Shown: one piece after another, positions 49,701 to 59,745 of the stretch | Layout of the letters: each line of letters begins with the position of its first letter | How positions within the stretch are numbered: the stretch's first letter is position 1 | Notes under the pieces: model-generated | What the model was told of the DNA's origin: nothing | Databases searched by the model: none | The model's input: only the letters and a program-made list of their open reading frames with translations | DNA from: Chamaelirium japonicum | Lineage: Eukaryota > Streptophyta > Magnoliopsida > Liliales > Melanthiaceae | NCBI GenBank assembly: GCA_947650365.1 | Contig: OX393549.1 | Location: forward strand, 97,646,016-97,710,015 | Direction: 5' to 3' | Length of the DNA: 64,000 nucleotides | Made by a program: the position numbers and the translations under genes

Positions 49701-52442
49701 AGCAGTAGCAAAATTATAGCCTTGATACTTTGCAAAACCTTAAAGGTAAACCTTCCCCTTTGATTCCCTATCTTTCGCCACTTCTGATCATGCAAAAACT
49801 CTAGAAAAGGATTATCCCCTCAGATCCTAGATAACAAGACACCTGAATGCTAGTTAGTAAAACATAGGCTTCTGCATTTCACATTATGCACTTAGTGGTT
49901 GTCAAACGATGATTGCATGTGATTTTGATTGTCATGCTACCTTAGAGTAACAAAGCACATTGAATTCAAGTCATTGGATAAAATTAGATGGTCATGCAAG
50001 GAAATCTCATCACTCCTCTCTAACACAAGGAATTATCTTTGACATGTAACCTTTTGTAAAGCTAGAATAGGTATACATATTAGTAAGTGACATCAAGTCA
50101 AGCAAAACATGATATCCAAATTCAGCACACTCTCTTTCAAGCTATACCTCCATCATCGAAAATCAGGTATGGTATCATTGAGGTCACCTACAGAAATCAA
50201 ACCCAACCATACTTAGATCTTGTTTCATCTAGGTCCACCCGCATTCCCCTTTTTCAATTGAAACATGAGCATTTCGTTGAATTGAAATTAACTATAGCCT
50301 CCCCGCGATTTGGATTTATTTTACAGATCAACCTAATGACGCAAGTGACCGGTAAGGTTCGTGTCCCTGTATAATGCCAACTAAGGACAGAAAAAAGTAT
50401 TTTTTGATTGTTCAAATTTCTTTCTTTTTATATTCCAAAGTCCCTCCTAAACATATATCTAAAACCAAGGTTCAAAACTTCGATTTCAACAACTATACAG
50501 GATATGAAAATATTGCATGAAAATATTTCTGACGGTGAGGAATTAAACATTGAGGTTTATAAAAATGATGAAATATTGATCAAATGAGAAAATATTTCAA
50601 CGTAACTCTAGCCAATCATAAATCAAATGTAGTTATACAATTTGGAACACTTAAATCATTATTCCACATTGTCTAGGGGTGCGGAGCACCACATAGCATG
50701 TGTTTATATGTATGTTGTGCAGCAGACAACAATCAAAAGTACTTAAGCTTATTTAAACCCTAATTGCATCAATCTTTCCAATCATTACATTTGGAATATT
50801 ATGAGGACATGTGGAGCTTGACAGCCCAATTTTTTTAGATGCTTAATACAAGGCAGTTTCGTGAATTTAGACTTGTTATGTGTAGCCCTAAAAGTGGAAT
50901 GAACTCAAGAAATTGATGTAGACACGAAGGCCAGAATTTGGAAATAGAGGCACACTGCAATGTTGCACAAGACTTCGATGAATTAATCTCCTCAAGAGCT
51001 ACACCACGAAGATCGTCCAAATCAACAAAGTAGAAGGTCAAGGTATGGGCTAAGAGCCAACCAAATCCATTTGAAGAAGTCGGGTCGGTTTGGATGCAAA
51101 CTAGAGAGGGGAAGGTAAGGGAAGTTGGGGAGTGGCGGTTGGTTGCTTGGGGAGATTGGCGACTCCAGCAGCTCCGGGCAGCAGTCGAGCATGGTGACAG
51201 GTGAGCTCCCCTTTCTCTTCTTCTTCTTCTTGGATCAAAACCCGAAATCAGGGCAAAATTATATCTCCGGCCCGAAATCAGGCCGAAATTTCTGTGAAAT
51301 TTTGTGCCGATACAAATTTGTGTCTTCGTTGCAGAAGTTACTTTTCAGATTTTTGATGGGCTATTTTTCCAAGATACTTTGCAACATGCAAAATATTTCA
51401 CTATTTACTATCATGTCTAAAACACAATGAAGAACTTGAATAGATCTTAACAATAATAAGCATCTTCCAATCAGTCGAGGATGAAATTAAAAACAGCTCC
51501 CATAATCTGCAATAGATTACCTGTGAATCCATTTCCACTGAGATCGAGTTCCTCCAACTGCATTGTGCTAGCAAAGAGCCCTTCTGGAATAGATCCGGAA
51601 AGAAGATTGTTACCAGTACGGAGGACCCTCAAATTGGGCAGGGAATGGGAATCAAACGACGGAAGTTCCCCAGTAAGCTGATTGTTACCCAAATCCAAAA
51701 CCTCCAAGTTCCTGAACAGCTGGAAAGAATCATTCGACAGGAAACCTCCATTGAGCTTATTGTTACTCAAGTTCATGTATCGGACAGTATTCACCAAGTT
51801 CCAGATGTTCCCGGGCTGCATGTGAAGCGCCCCGTAGAACCCATTACCGCTCAGGTCGACGTGCTCCGCGTTCCGCAGCGCCGGCAGCACGACCCCTACG
51901 TCCCCCCACAGGCCATTGGACCGCAGGTCCAGCACCCTCAGCTGCTGGAGGTTCTGGATCCCGACCGGGAGCGGCTCGACGAACGCGTTGCCGGAGAGGT
52001 TGATGTGGAGGAGGCCCCAGAGGTCGGCGATCCGGTCGGGGATCTTGCCGGAGAAGCGGTTCCCGGAGAGATCCAGGCGCTGGAGGGAGGTCATGGAGCC
52101 CATGGCCGGGACGAGGCGCCCGGTGAAGGAATTGCCGGAGAGGGAGAGGTTGCGGAGCGACGTCATGCCCGTGAGCGTGGTGAACTTGAGGTCGCCGGAG
52201 AGTCCGAGCCCGTCGAGTGCGACGGCGACGATGGAGCCGTCGTCGCCGCAGGTGATCCCGTGCCAGGAGCGGGGGCAGGCGCCGGATCCCGACGGGGGTG
52301 GGGCCCATGAGCCGAAGACGACGCCGGAGGGGTCTTCGCGGATGCCTTTCCTGAACTCCAGGAGGGATCGGATGTCGTCGGCGAGAACCGAGAGGCAGAG
52401 CAAGCGGAGGAGGAGGAGAGACAGAGGGATATGTGGATGCAT
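30925..52442 (-). CDS. LRR receptor pseudokinase, GHR1/At5g10020-like, three exons with giant introns
   Basis: Exons: 52442-51521, 41643-39976, 31505-30925 (922+1668+581 nt, 1056 residues). Donors read G|GTAATC and G|GTAAGA, acceptors CATGCAG|GT and TCTGCAG|AG, and phase is kept. Exon 1 gives a signal peptide ([15 protein letters not shown]), LRRNT and leucine-rich repeats. Exon 2 adds more repeats, a transmembrane segment (about 598-620), a Ser-rich juxtamembrane region, [13 protein letters not shown] and the kinase N-lobe. Exon 3 is the C-lobe. The Gly-loop is GRSSHG (782) and Lys803 is kept, but the catalytic loop is HGD (Asp902) and DFG is DYG (Asp921). This is the profile of the Arabidopsis subfamily III receptors At5g10020 and GHR1, thought to signal without kinase activity at the plasma membrane. 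The two introns (9877 and 8470 bp) are packed with mobile DNA, but the coding exons look intact. Confidence 0.92.
31731..31887. mobile_element. Short hAT-like word-array element (CGAGTCGACTCG words)
   Basis: Begins CAGTGTTTAAAACTCG and ends with the complement of CACTGTTCAAGAATC (11 of 15). The interior carries GAGTCGACTCGACTC, GACCGAGTTT and similar words. The flanks CTCCTTGT and CTCCCCAT differ only by transitions (5 of 8), a possible decayed target duplication. Same family as 38406-38928. In intron 2 of the pseudokinase gene. Confidence 0.5.
32105..32460. mobile_element. hAT-like word-array element (CGCCTAGGCG words)
   Basis: 356 bp. Terminal repeats CAAGTTTCTAAAAAGC and, at the right end on the minus strand, CTCTGTTCTAAAAAGC (12 of 16). 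Flanks AATAGATC (32097-32104) and GATAGATC (32461-32468) match at 7 of 8. The interior is dominated by CCGCCTAGCG, GCCTAGGCGG and related self-complementary words near both ends. No coding capacity. Confidence 0.8.
33545..34402. mobile_element. Terminal-inverted-repeat element in (TA)n with GC-rich interior
   Basis: Ends ACGGGAGGTGAGCTGCCAGCC-like on the left and, on the minus strand, ACGGGGTATGAGCTGACAGC on the right. Between them about 33680-34260 is very GC-rich (CCTCCGGCCCGGCCCC-type repeats) and may be captured DNA. Long open frames across it are composition artefacts. (TA)n flanks both sides. Confidence 0.6.
34481..34966. mobile_element. Foldback element in (TA)n, about 486 bp
   Basis: Left arm from ATGATAGGATGCAGCGTGCG through GAGAAAGTGCG and TTTTGGGC pairs with the right arm ending at 34966. 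Internal phrases ATCCGATCGGA, TTGTTACTGTAG and CCGTCCGATCGG recur in both orientations, so nearly all of it can fold into a long hairpin. Flanked by (TA)n on both sides. Confidence 0.75.
35040..35188. mobile_element. Near-perfect foldback element in (TA)n, 149 bp
   Basis: Arms GGGCATGCTATAATGCGGCA / its complement, continuing GCGGTAAGTGCGGCACC, with the centre TGTGTGCATCGCATGCAC. Almost the whole length is one hairpin. (TA)n on both sides. Shares its centre with the elements at 35671, 35806 and 36007. Confidence 0.85.
35261..35620. mobile_element. Foldback element in (TA)n, about 360 bp
   Basis: Left GTAATGATACATTGCAGCCG pairs with the right end, which on the minus strand reads GTAGTGATACATTGTAACCG. 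Inner parts (GATCACCTACCCTTGGATA, AAAAAATTTCAG) also pair, with a loop near 35430. Different interior from its neighbours but a similar ATGATA-type outer motif. (TA)n on both sides. Confidence 0.8.
35671..35787. mobile_element. Foldback element in (TA)n, about 117 bp
   Basis: Core GCCGTCTGATGCACCGCTG pairs with CAGCGGTGCATCAGACGG around the centre GTGCATCGCACGCAC. The outer part TGATAAAATGCAGCATGC matches the start of the element at 36007. (TA)n on both sides. Confidence 0.8.
35806..35934. mobile_element. Foldback element in (TA)n, 129 bp
   Basis: Ends GGGAATGCTTAGGTGCGGT and the complement. The centre GTGTGCATTCGATGCAC is a diverged form of the family centre. It is a second hairpin family by its ends but a related one by its core. 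(TA)n on both sides. Confidence 0.8.
36007..36154. mobile_element. Foldback element in (TA)n, 148 bp
   Basis: Left GATAAAATGCGGCGTGCGGT, continuing GCGTGCGGCGTCGCACCGCAG, pairs almost perfectly with the right arm. Centre TGCGTGCATCGCATGCACC. Preceded by (TA)n plus (GA)n and followed by (TA)n. Confidence 0.85.
36562..37538. other. Intron 2 sequence with a GATAC word fragment
   Basis: No gene. About 37102-37230 starts CTATGATGCATGGATACTTC, like the left end of the GGATAC hAT family, followed by GATAC words. No right end is visible, so it is a truncated copy. Confidence 0.5.
37539..38371. mobile_element. hAT-like element (CCGAAATTTCGG words), related to 44904-46439
   Basis: Left word cluster (GTTTCGGACC, CGAAACCGAAATTTCG) at 37545-37630, right cluster at 38110-38371 ending GAAACCATG. 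The interior (AAACACACACC, CACTCGTCCAAG, GGGTACTCGATGACATCATC) matches 45060-45440 of the other copy. A convincing 8-bp duplication was not found; only AATC is shared. The stretch coding for the BED finger in the other copy is missing. Confidence 0.65.
38406..38928. mobile_element. hAT-like word-array element (CGAGTCGACTCG words)
   Basis: 523 bp. Left end CAGTGTTTTAAAACTC; right end on the minus strand TAGTGTTTTAAAACCC (14 of 16). Flanks AGTCAAAT (38398-38405) and AGTCGAAT (38929-38936) match at 7 of 8. The first and last 150-180 bp are built of ACTCGG, GACTCGAGT and GAGTCGACTC words. The middle is AT-rich. No coding capacity. Confidence 0.85.
38937..39975. other. Intron 2 proximal part
   Basis: AT-rich sequence up to the exon 2 donor at 39975. 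No gene or element ends recognised. Confidence 0.5.
41644..43166. other. Intron 1, 3' part
   Basis: Ends at the acceptor CATGCAG. About 42340-42430 has GGCTCCTCAAGGCTCAAGCC and GGCGCCTCCCCTAGG words without readable ends. The rest is unremarkable AT-rich intron. Confidence 0.5.
42130..42330. repeat. GGTGGTG-rich degenerate simple repeat
   Basis: Repeated GTGGTGG, GCGGTGGTG and GCAGTGGT phrases on the plus strand, with no fixed period. Open frames here are artefacts. Confidence 0.6.
43167..43580. mobile_element. hAT-like word-array element (CGATATCG/ATCGAAAT words)
   Basis: 414 bp. Left end CAAGGAATCAAATATC; right end on the minus strand CAAGGTTTTAAATGTC (12 of 16). Flanks TGTACATG (43159-43166) and TGTACGTG (43581-43588) match at 7 of 8. 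Interior words include TTCGATATC, AATATCGGACG and CCGATAA. Confidence 0.75.
43754..44472. mobile_element. hAT-like word-array element (GGACACGTGTCC words)
   Basis: 719 bp. Left end CTAAGAAGCACTGACAC; right end on the minus strand CTAGGAAGCATGGACAC (14 of 17). Perfect 8-bp duplication GTAGTGGA (43746-43753 and 44473-44480). GGACACGGGTACG, GACACGACACGG and GTGTCCGACA words crowd both ends, and the same GGACAC word is part of the terminal repeat. The middle contains a separate inverted phrase around AACCTATC..CTCAGAGG. Confidence 0.9.
44904..46439 (-). mobile_element. hAT element with BED-finger transposase remnant, nested
   Basis: 1536 bp with perfect 8-bp duplication ATCACAAT (44896-44903 and 46440-46447). 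Ends CATAGTTTG and, on the minus strand, CATGGATTG. Word clusters of CCGAAATTTCGG type are sparse at 44940-45000 and dense at 46050-46435, with CATCGAAATT repeated in tandem at about 46262-46330. It encodes the N-terminus of a hAT transposase on the minus strand (45766-45422). It ties the word arrays to the hAT superfamily. Confidence 0.9.
45422..45766 (-). pseudogene. hAT transposase N-terminal fragment (BED zinc finger)
   Basis: The minus strand reads [20 protein letters not shown], then [15 protein letters not shown] and [16 protein letters not shown]. This is the BED-type DNA-binding finger found at the start of plant hAT transposases. The first Cys of the C-x2-C pair is Tyr, and the frame closes after [18 protein letters not shown], far short of the usual 600-plus residues. 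The dimerisation and catalytic parts are absent. It is a decayed DNA-binding fragment. Confidence 0.8.
46706..46790. repeat. (TA)n microsatellite, about 85 bp
   Basis: Uninterrupted TA dinucleotides immediately inside the right word cluster of the GGATAC element, in the same relative place as 36402-36477 in its larger relative. Confidence 0.95.
46892..51520. other. Intron 1, 5' part
   Basis: About 4.6 kb of AT-rich intron from the donor at 51520. 49083-49145 holds a small cluster of CGCCTAGGCGATGCCTTG-type words whose right end (AACATTG) looks like the CGCCTAGG family, but the left end and a duplication were not found. No coding region recognised. Confidence 0.5.
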
Positions 52443-52680
52443 CTCTTTGATTCACTTCCTCTATTTCAAGAAAATGGAGAGGATTGAGCCATAGAGAGAG
52501 AGAGAGAGAGAGAGAGAAGGGTTATTTGTTTGGGTAGGGGGGAGGGAGAGAGGGGTTGAGGTTGGGGGGGGGGGGGGGAGGGGGTGGAGTGGGAGGGAAC
52601 AAGAACAAGAACTAGCAACACAGTCTGTAAAGGACAGTCTGGACTTAAAAAAAAAAACAACAGAGCCCCCCACACCCCCA
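52443..52680 (-). promoter_or_regulatory. 5' leader/promoter region of the pseudokinase gene
   Basis: Upstream of the ATG at 52442 lie a (GA)n tract (about 52492-52518) and long G runs on the plus strand (about 52561-52582), which are CT- and C-rich in the transcript sense. CT-rich leaders are common in plant genes. No clear TATA box was found. Confidence 0.4.
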
Positions 52681-52850
52681 CATGATGAGTGGGGGCCTTG
52701 GTGTCCTTTTCAGCCTTTAAATCCAGTTGTTACTGCATTAACCCATTATTTAATGCTCTCCTAATCCTCTTTGGGGGAAGAAACACTTTCTATCTATAAG
52801 GTTTATATTTAAATTCTAATTATGTCATGTCATTACCGTTAGCGTTCAAG

Positions 52851-53045
52851 GATTTTTTTTTTTTTTTTTTTTTTAAGATCGACGGATGTCTTGAAGCCTT
52901 TCGGCAATTACCTACTACAGACTTGGACTAATCCCACCGTCAATCGATAATTCCCACTTCACTCTCAGTAAATCGATGGGAGGTGGAGTCGAACCAACAA
53001 CCTCCTTACCAAAGCATCGACTGCTTTCCCAACTCTCCAATTTCT
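52851..53045 (-). mobile_element. tRNA-derived SINE
   Basis: The minus strand has a pol III box B GGTTCGACTCC (52985-52995) about 35 bases after a box A-like GAGTTGGGAAAGC (53023-53035). A unique body follows and then an A tail of about 25 bases (poly-T on the plus strand, about 52853-52875). Head, spacing and tail are those of plant tRNA-related SINEs. Target-site duplications were not identified. It lies about 0.4 kb upstream of the pseudokinase start. Confidence 0.75.
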
Positions 53046-54117
53046 TGGTGAATCTCTTGTTTCTTATTTCCTCATTAGAGATGTGCATGTGCGGTGCACA
53101 TGCATGGAAAAATGACAATGAAAGAGATCATGAGGGGTTTTATGGTAGGGGGCATTAAGTAGAGGTGATAAAGCCATTAGTGACTTTGCATTTTTTTTAT
53201 TCTCTATGATGTAGACATTAGTGACTTAGCAATGTAGGTTTCTAACAACTCTCAAGAAAACTATCGGTTTAGTATTACCGACTAGCAATGCATGTATGAA
53301 TCTACAACACCTATTCATAGAATGGATTATCAAAAACAAGAGGGACAATATAAGTCACATATGTTTTTTAATCTTAGGGTTCGATAAGAAATGCTAGGGT
53401 TCGGTGCAAGTCTAATCGTTCCAACGACGTAGGTCAAGAAAAGTGTTCGTCCACAACGAGCCACTTGGGAGTGATTAACAGGCGTGATGATCATTGGCGT
53501 AGAGCCTAAGGTTTTCGTTTTGTTTCAATGAAGAATCTTCTAGAGAAATGATAGGGTACATCTTGAACAACAATGTCAAATTGTTCTATTTTTTTATATA
53601 AAAAAGATAGAGAATATAGCTTTACATAAACTTGGTTAAAGGCAAAGAGTACTTATTGTCCTATAAGATTTTTTTTTAAAAAAAAGATATTGAATCGTAA
53701 CTTGGAATAGTTGTTTCGATCCGCGCCAAATCATTTCTTTAATAAGTTCTCGAATAATTATGCTTCCGGTACCAATGATGATATTAACAATAACATATCA
53801 ACACTGAGAATGCTACATGGTTCAACAGCGATCGCTTCCTTGCGATAAAGCTGTTGTTCCCCTCGAGAGAGGTCACAGAATCAAATCATGAGTTTGTCGT
53901 ACGCATCTATGGACCTATGGCGTATAATAATTTAGTGTTCCGGTGGTCAGATTAGTCCAAATCTAGTCTTAATCAGCATATCTAGCTGATCTCCTGTGGC
54001 TGTTGCAGGTTTCGAACCATGGTTTCTTTTATGCGTAGATACTAACAGGCGCCGCTTAAATAGGTCAGGTATGTCTGAACAAAATAAAAAATAGAAAGAA
54101 AGAAAATAATTTTACAT
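53046..54117. other. Intergenic, no gene seen
   Basis: AT-rich sequence with short poly-T/poly-A runs. No coding region or element ends recognised. Confidence 0.4.
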
Positions 54118-54303
54118 GGAGAAATGCTATTCAACCCGAAGGTTTTTCCGAATTCACCGGCCCGATTGACGTGGCAGCGTGCAACTGGTCCTGTTAAAGA
54201 TTTTAAAATCGCTGATGAGTTTCAGCCACCAATTGTACCCTGCCACGTCAATCGGATCGACGAATTCGGAACAAACCTTCATGCTGAATAGCATTTCTTT
54301 TTA
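54118..54303. mobile_element. Foldback MITE, about 186 bp
   Basis: Left arm AGAAATGCTATTCAACCCGA and the following CCGATTGACGTGGCAG pair with the right arm, which on the minus strand reads AGAAATGCTATTCAGCATGA then CCGATTGACGTGGCAGGG. Arms are about 75 bp. The target duplication and superfamily are unclear. Confidence 0.8.
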
Positions 54304-54412
54304 ACATGATAATACATGTAGACCTACCTACTTTACCTTAGCCTTTAAGAAGGCGGCATCAACTAGAGGCATGTGGGTCTCATCCCTTGGAATTTATGTG
54401 GGTGATGAAGTG

Positions 54413-55759
<1,347 letters not shown>

Positions 55760-56162
55760 TAGGGGTGGCAATGGGTTGGGTTCGTGTTGTGTCTAGTTTC
55801 GGGTCATGTCCAAAACCCCTAGACCCGGACCCGACCTTTTTAACTAATCGTGTCTAGACCCTAAACCCTTTACCAGACCCGTTTACCACACTGGTCTATT
55901 CAGTTGACCAGATCTGACCCAATCCGACTCGACCCAACCTGACCCAATAAGACCCGCTGGTACTACATACTATAGTATCAAATTGCAGGTAGACCCGACC
56001 CAACCCGTTGAATTTTAAACGGGTCTTACTAGGTCTACTGTGTCCAGAACCTAAACCCGAACCCGACCCGTTTATTAAACGGGTCTACCGTGTCGACCCG
56101 AACCCGTTTAACCTAGACCCAGATCCGCTAACTTCGTGTCGGGTTCAGAATTGCCAACCCTA
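55760..56162. mobile_element. hAT-like word-array element (GACCCGACCC words)
   Basis: 403 bp. Left end TAGGGGTGGCAATGGG; right end on the minus strand TAGGGTTGGCAATTC (12 of the first 13). Flanks GCCGTAGG (55752-55759) and GCCTTAGG (56163-56170) match at 7 of 8. The whole interior is GACCCGACCC, AAACGGGTC and ACCCGAACCC words. No coding capacity. Confidence 0.85.
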
Positions 56163-56205
56163 GCCTTAGGAGGCTGTCTTTAGCTGCCTCACTATTGGGT
56201 CGGGT

Positions 56206-56207
<2 letters not shown>

Positions 56208-56280
<73 letters not shown>

Positions 56281-56510
56281 GGGAAGAGAGAGAGGGAGAG
56301 TTAGAGAGCGAGAGAGAGAAAACCAGGGAGAGAGAGAGAGAGCCGAGGGGAGAGAGAGAGAGAGAGATTGTGGGGAAGAGAGAGAGAGAGATCGGAGAGT
56401 AAGAAAGAGATCGTGGAGAGAGAGAGAGAGAGAGAGAGAAAACCGGGGAAAGAGAGAGAGGGAGAGAAAACCGGAGGGAGAGAGAGAGAGAAAGAGAGCC
56501 GGGAACGGGA
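56208..56510. repeat. (GA)n tract and degenerate GA satellite
   Basis: Pure (GA)n to 56275, then about 230 bp of imperfect GAGAGAGA with recurrent AAAACCGG and GATTGTGGGGAAG interruptions. Confidence 0.85.
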
Positions 56511-57137
56511 CCATATCAAAATGGGATTCGCCAAAGGATGAATCATGCAACAATTTATCCTAGTGTGATTCATTGAAATTATGAGACGATTCACAGCCTT
56601 CCATTTTTAATCATGCATTAATTAACTCCATATATTTGCTAAATACTAATTTATCACCATAATAAAACATTACTTTATGTTTCATAGAGGTACCGATGGG
56701 CTCTTACCTCTAGAATACTTTCTCTTTTTGCTACCTGAACGGTTTACTGCACACAGGCCCAACGGGTTGTGAGATGTCAACCATTAAAAGGCCAGCAAGC
56801 GCAGCATACATTAGCCAAGCATAGCATACTTCCCGTAGCCATTAGTCAACGTGGCACAATACGACTGGGTCGTAAGTGTAGAAAACCATTTTGGTAGAAA
56901 AAACACTCTCCCCGAAACCTAATTCAAGGCAAAGTGCACAAATCCCTACAAAGATAGTGGTGGCATGTGTTTCGAGCAAGAATGGCAATAGGGAGGATTT
57001 GGGATTTGGGTTGAGTGCCCAGATTAGGAAGTTGAGAGGGGATTTCAGATCATCCAACTGATTTATAGGATATTTTATTTAAAAAATATTTTATTTCTTT
57101 CCAAATATTTATGGCTAGATAAGGAAGCAATTGATCG

Positions 57138-57179
<42 letters not shown>

Positions 57180-57360
57180 CAAAGGAAGGAGTTGGTTGAT
57201 GGGGAAATAGAGATCATGCTTTGATTTTTAAACGAATGGTTAGATTTATTCGGTCCATTTTGTCTAGTAAGTGTTCGTTTTTGTCTAGTCAGCGTTTGTT
57301 TTGCCTAATCAACTTTTGGTTCCGTTTTGTCTAGTCAGCATGTAGACCGTCATCCCTTGT
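56511..57360. other. Intergenic with (GA)n and TTTTGTCTAGTCAGC repeat
   Basis: (GA)n at 57142-57178. About 57260-57345 has three to four copies of a GTTTTGTCTAGTCAGCGT-type phrase. No gene. Confidence 0.45.
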
Positions 57361-57698
57361 TATATAGATATCGGTTAGAATAAATACACCGAAGGTTGTG
57401 CTTTGTCAGAAAAAAGAAGAAAAAGACTAGTTGGTTAGGCTTCGATGGTATCATTTGTGTGACTTAAAATCGATTTGAACTTTGACCAGATTTAATAGAA
57501 TGAATAGTAACCCAGATCAACCCCCACAAATTCCCTACCAAATTCAGCAGCCAACTAAGTCGCCGCAAAAAGTCTTCAAATACAGTGGCCATTGTCGAAA
57601 TAGGTTTTTTCGACGAACTCTTTTGCGGCTACTATATTCGACGGCTGAATAACCATAAAAGTGTTTAAACGGTGTTTTTTAGCCACTGAGATAGCACG

Positions 57699-57874
57699 TT
57701 ACAAAGAGAGAGGGAGAGAGAATAGGTTTGGGGAGAAAAACTCATTGTGTTATCTCTTCATTGATGTATATCATTACATAAAACCGTCTCTCCTTATATA
57801 GAGAGAGAACGCACACCTTTACATTACCACAACCGAGGTGGGACTAATAGAATACTAACACACTACATCTAATA
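57699..57874 (-). repeat. 3' LTR of the non-coding element
   Basis: 176 bp. The last two bases (CA) of the LTR, seen in the 5' copy, appear lost at the junction with the target duplication. Confidence 0.85.
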
Positions 57875-58319
57875 CCCCCCGTCAAACTGATATAAGGTAT
57901 AAACTGACATCAGTTTGCTTAATCAAAGAAAGGAGAAAAAAAAAAAACATAAAATATCCATTTTTATGCTGTAAATGAAAGATAGTGTCAGGGCGACCTA
58001 CAAGCAAGTCATCCTGGAAACCCGATTGACCTACAAGCAGGACAACCGGGGGAATCCGGCCAACCTGTAAGTAGGTCAACCGGGGGAATTGACAATAAAC
58101 ACTAAGGATCGGAGCGGAGGAAGCTGACGGTGATGGAAGTCGGCAATAAAGGAGGCCAAAAGGAAAGAGAACAGCTAAGAAAATGTGTGAATGCATGAAA
58201 CTTTATAGGAGACAAGCACCCGACCGAAGCAAGCACTTGACACCTCCCAAAAGATCTCAATCATCACAGACAAAGAAGAAAAATAGAGGAATGAGATAAA
58301 GTAGAGTCGTAGCTCTGAT

Positions 58320-58510
58320 AGGGCCACATGACCAAGGAAAGTGAGAGGATCCGAAAGCCGGCACAAATATGACCGGTAAGAGAGAGGATCCGAAGGCCGG
58401 CACAAGTGTGACCAAAGAGAGAGGATCCAAAAGCCGGTACAAGTATGACTGGAAAGAGAGGATCCGAAGGTCGTCACAAGTATGACCGGAAAGAGAGAGA
58501 GAGGATAACA
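58320..58510. repeat. About 40-bp tandem repeat in the LTR element
   Basis: Four to five copies of GAGAGGATCCGAAAGCCGGC followed by ACAAGTATGACCGG(A)A. Further shorter repeats lie at 57990-58090 (about 35 bp, GACCTACAAGCAGG..AACCGGGGGAA) and 59205-59300 (27 bp, GATCACAGCCGTCCGATGCA). Confidence 0.75.
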
Positions 58511-58599
58511 CAACGACCAAGAAAGAGACATCGGAGGGAGAGAAGCTCGATCGGAAGGAGGAAGAAGATCTCGATCGATAGAGAGCAGGGAGTAGATGG

Positions 58600-58985
58600 A
58601 CCGGCAAAGCATAGGGTGCAAGGTGCAGGGCACTAGTGCAGGCGCAGGCGGATCGGTAGAATGCAAGGGCGCAGGGCACAAGTGCAGGCAAGTAGATCGG
58701 TAGAGTGCAGGGCGCAGGGCACTGGTGCAGGTGCAGGCGGACCGATAGAACGCAAGGGCACTAGTGCAGGCACAGGCGAACCGGTAGAGTGCAGGACGCA
58801 GGGCACAAGTCCATGTGCAGGCGGACCTGTAAAACGCAAGGGCGCATGGCACAAGTGCTGGCGAGCGGACCGGTAGAGCGCAGGGCGCAGGACACGAGTG
58901 CAAGCGCAAGCGAACCGGTAAAGCACAGGGCGCAGAGCATAAGTGCAGGCACAAGCGCAGGTGGACGGACCAGTGGAGCGGATTA
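58600..58985. repeat. Degenerate 45-65-bp tandem repeat in the LTR element
   Basis: Six to seven copies built on GCGCAGGGCACAAGTGCAGG and CGGACCGGTAGAGCGCA. The long frames seen on both strands here follow from repeat phase and are not genes. Confidence 0.75.
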
Positions 58986-59639
58986 CCGGACTTAGAGGGT
59001 GTTGATAGAGCACATGGCACATGCAAGCCGGCAAGGAGATCCGAGATGGGTTGCCAAGTAAGGAAGGTCAGGGGCTCGAGTGGCCAAGGTAGCAAGGCCG
59101 GGATCGGATGGCCAGGTGCAGCAGAGAGGACCAAATCCAGGTGGCACGAGAATGGAGTAGACAAGCGGGTCAACCAGCAGGCCGAAAAAGGAGATCAGAT
59201 AGAGAGGGCCACAGCTGTCCAATGCAGCAAGCCACAGCCGTCCGATGCAGCAGATCACAATCGTCCGATGCAACAGATCACAGCCGGTCGTCCGGTGTAA
59301 ATCACATAAGAGAGAGAGAGAGAGAGGAGGAGGTTCGGTTGAGATCAGATAAGGCAAAGAGAAATACAGAGAGAAGAGAGAGGGCGATCGAGTCGGTAAG
59401 AGAGAAAAGGGATCGCGCAGGAGGTGGTAGGCCGGAGATGGAGCAGGCGACCGAATCCGATGGTGCAGAGCTCCGACGAGTGGCCGGATCCTACAGGTGC
59501 AGGGCTCCAACGAGCGCAGGGGATGAGTAGGGGCGGCCAAAGTCGGAGACCTGCAGGGCGGCGCAAGGATCGCACGATGCAGAAGACGGCGTCTCGTAGG
59601 GGGTGTCGCACAGAGATCGGAAAGGGGGGGAAGAGCCCT

Positions 59640-59745
59640 TTGTGCCAGATCTAGTCGGATATGGTTGCCATTCTCATCGAGGAGGAGGTTCACCGGCTTG
59701 AGATCCGGTGGAACACACCGCGCGCATGGAGATCTCCGATCGCAG
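59640..59745 (-). pseudogene. Captured CIPK/SnRK3-like kinase catalytic-loop fragment
   Basis: The minus strand reads LHARGVFHR in one frame and LKPVNLLLDENGNHI in the next; one missing base at about 59707 explains the shift. Together they give the catalytic loop of a Ser/Thr kinase, closest in wording to CBL-interacting kinases (HARGVxHRDLKPENLLLDENG). Only about 35 residues are recognisable; LDLAQRA stands where the DFG region would begin. It is host sequence carried inside a non-coding LTR element. Confidence 0.6.

Noticed and set aside
51645-52310. 221-codon plus-strand frame and neighbours opposite exon 1
   Set aside because: Antisense shadow of the GC-rich LRR exon; LRR periodicity is in the minus frame.
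58175-59173. 332-codon frame rich in CALRPALYRSAC-like repeats
   Set aside because: It is the translation of the 45-65-bp tandem repeat in the LTR element; both strands are open and there is no conserved domain.
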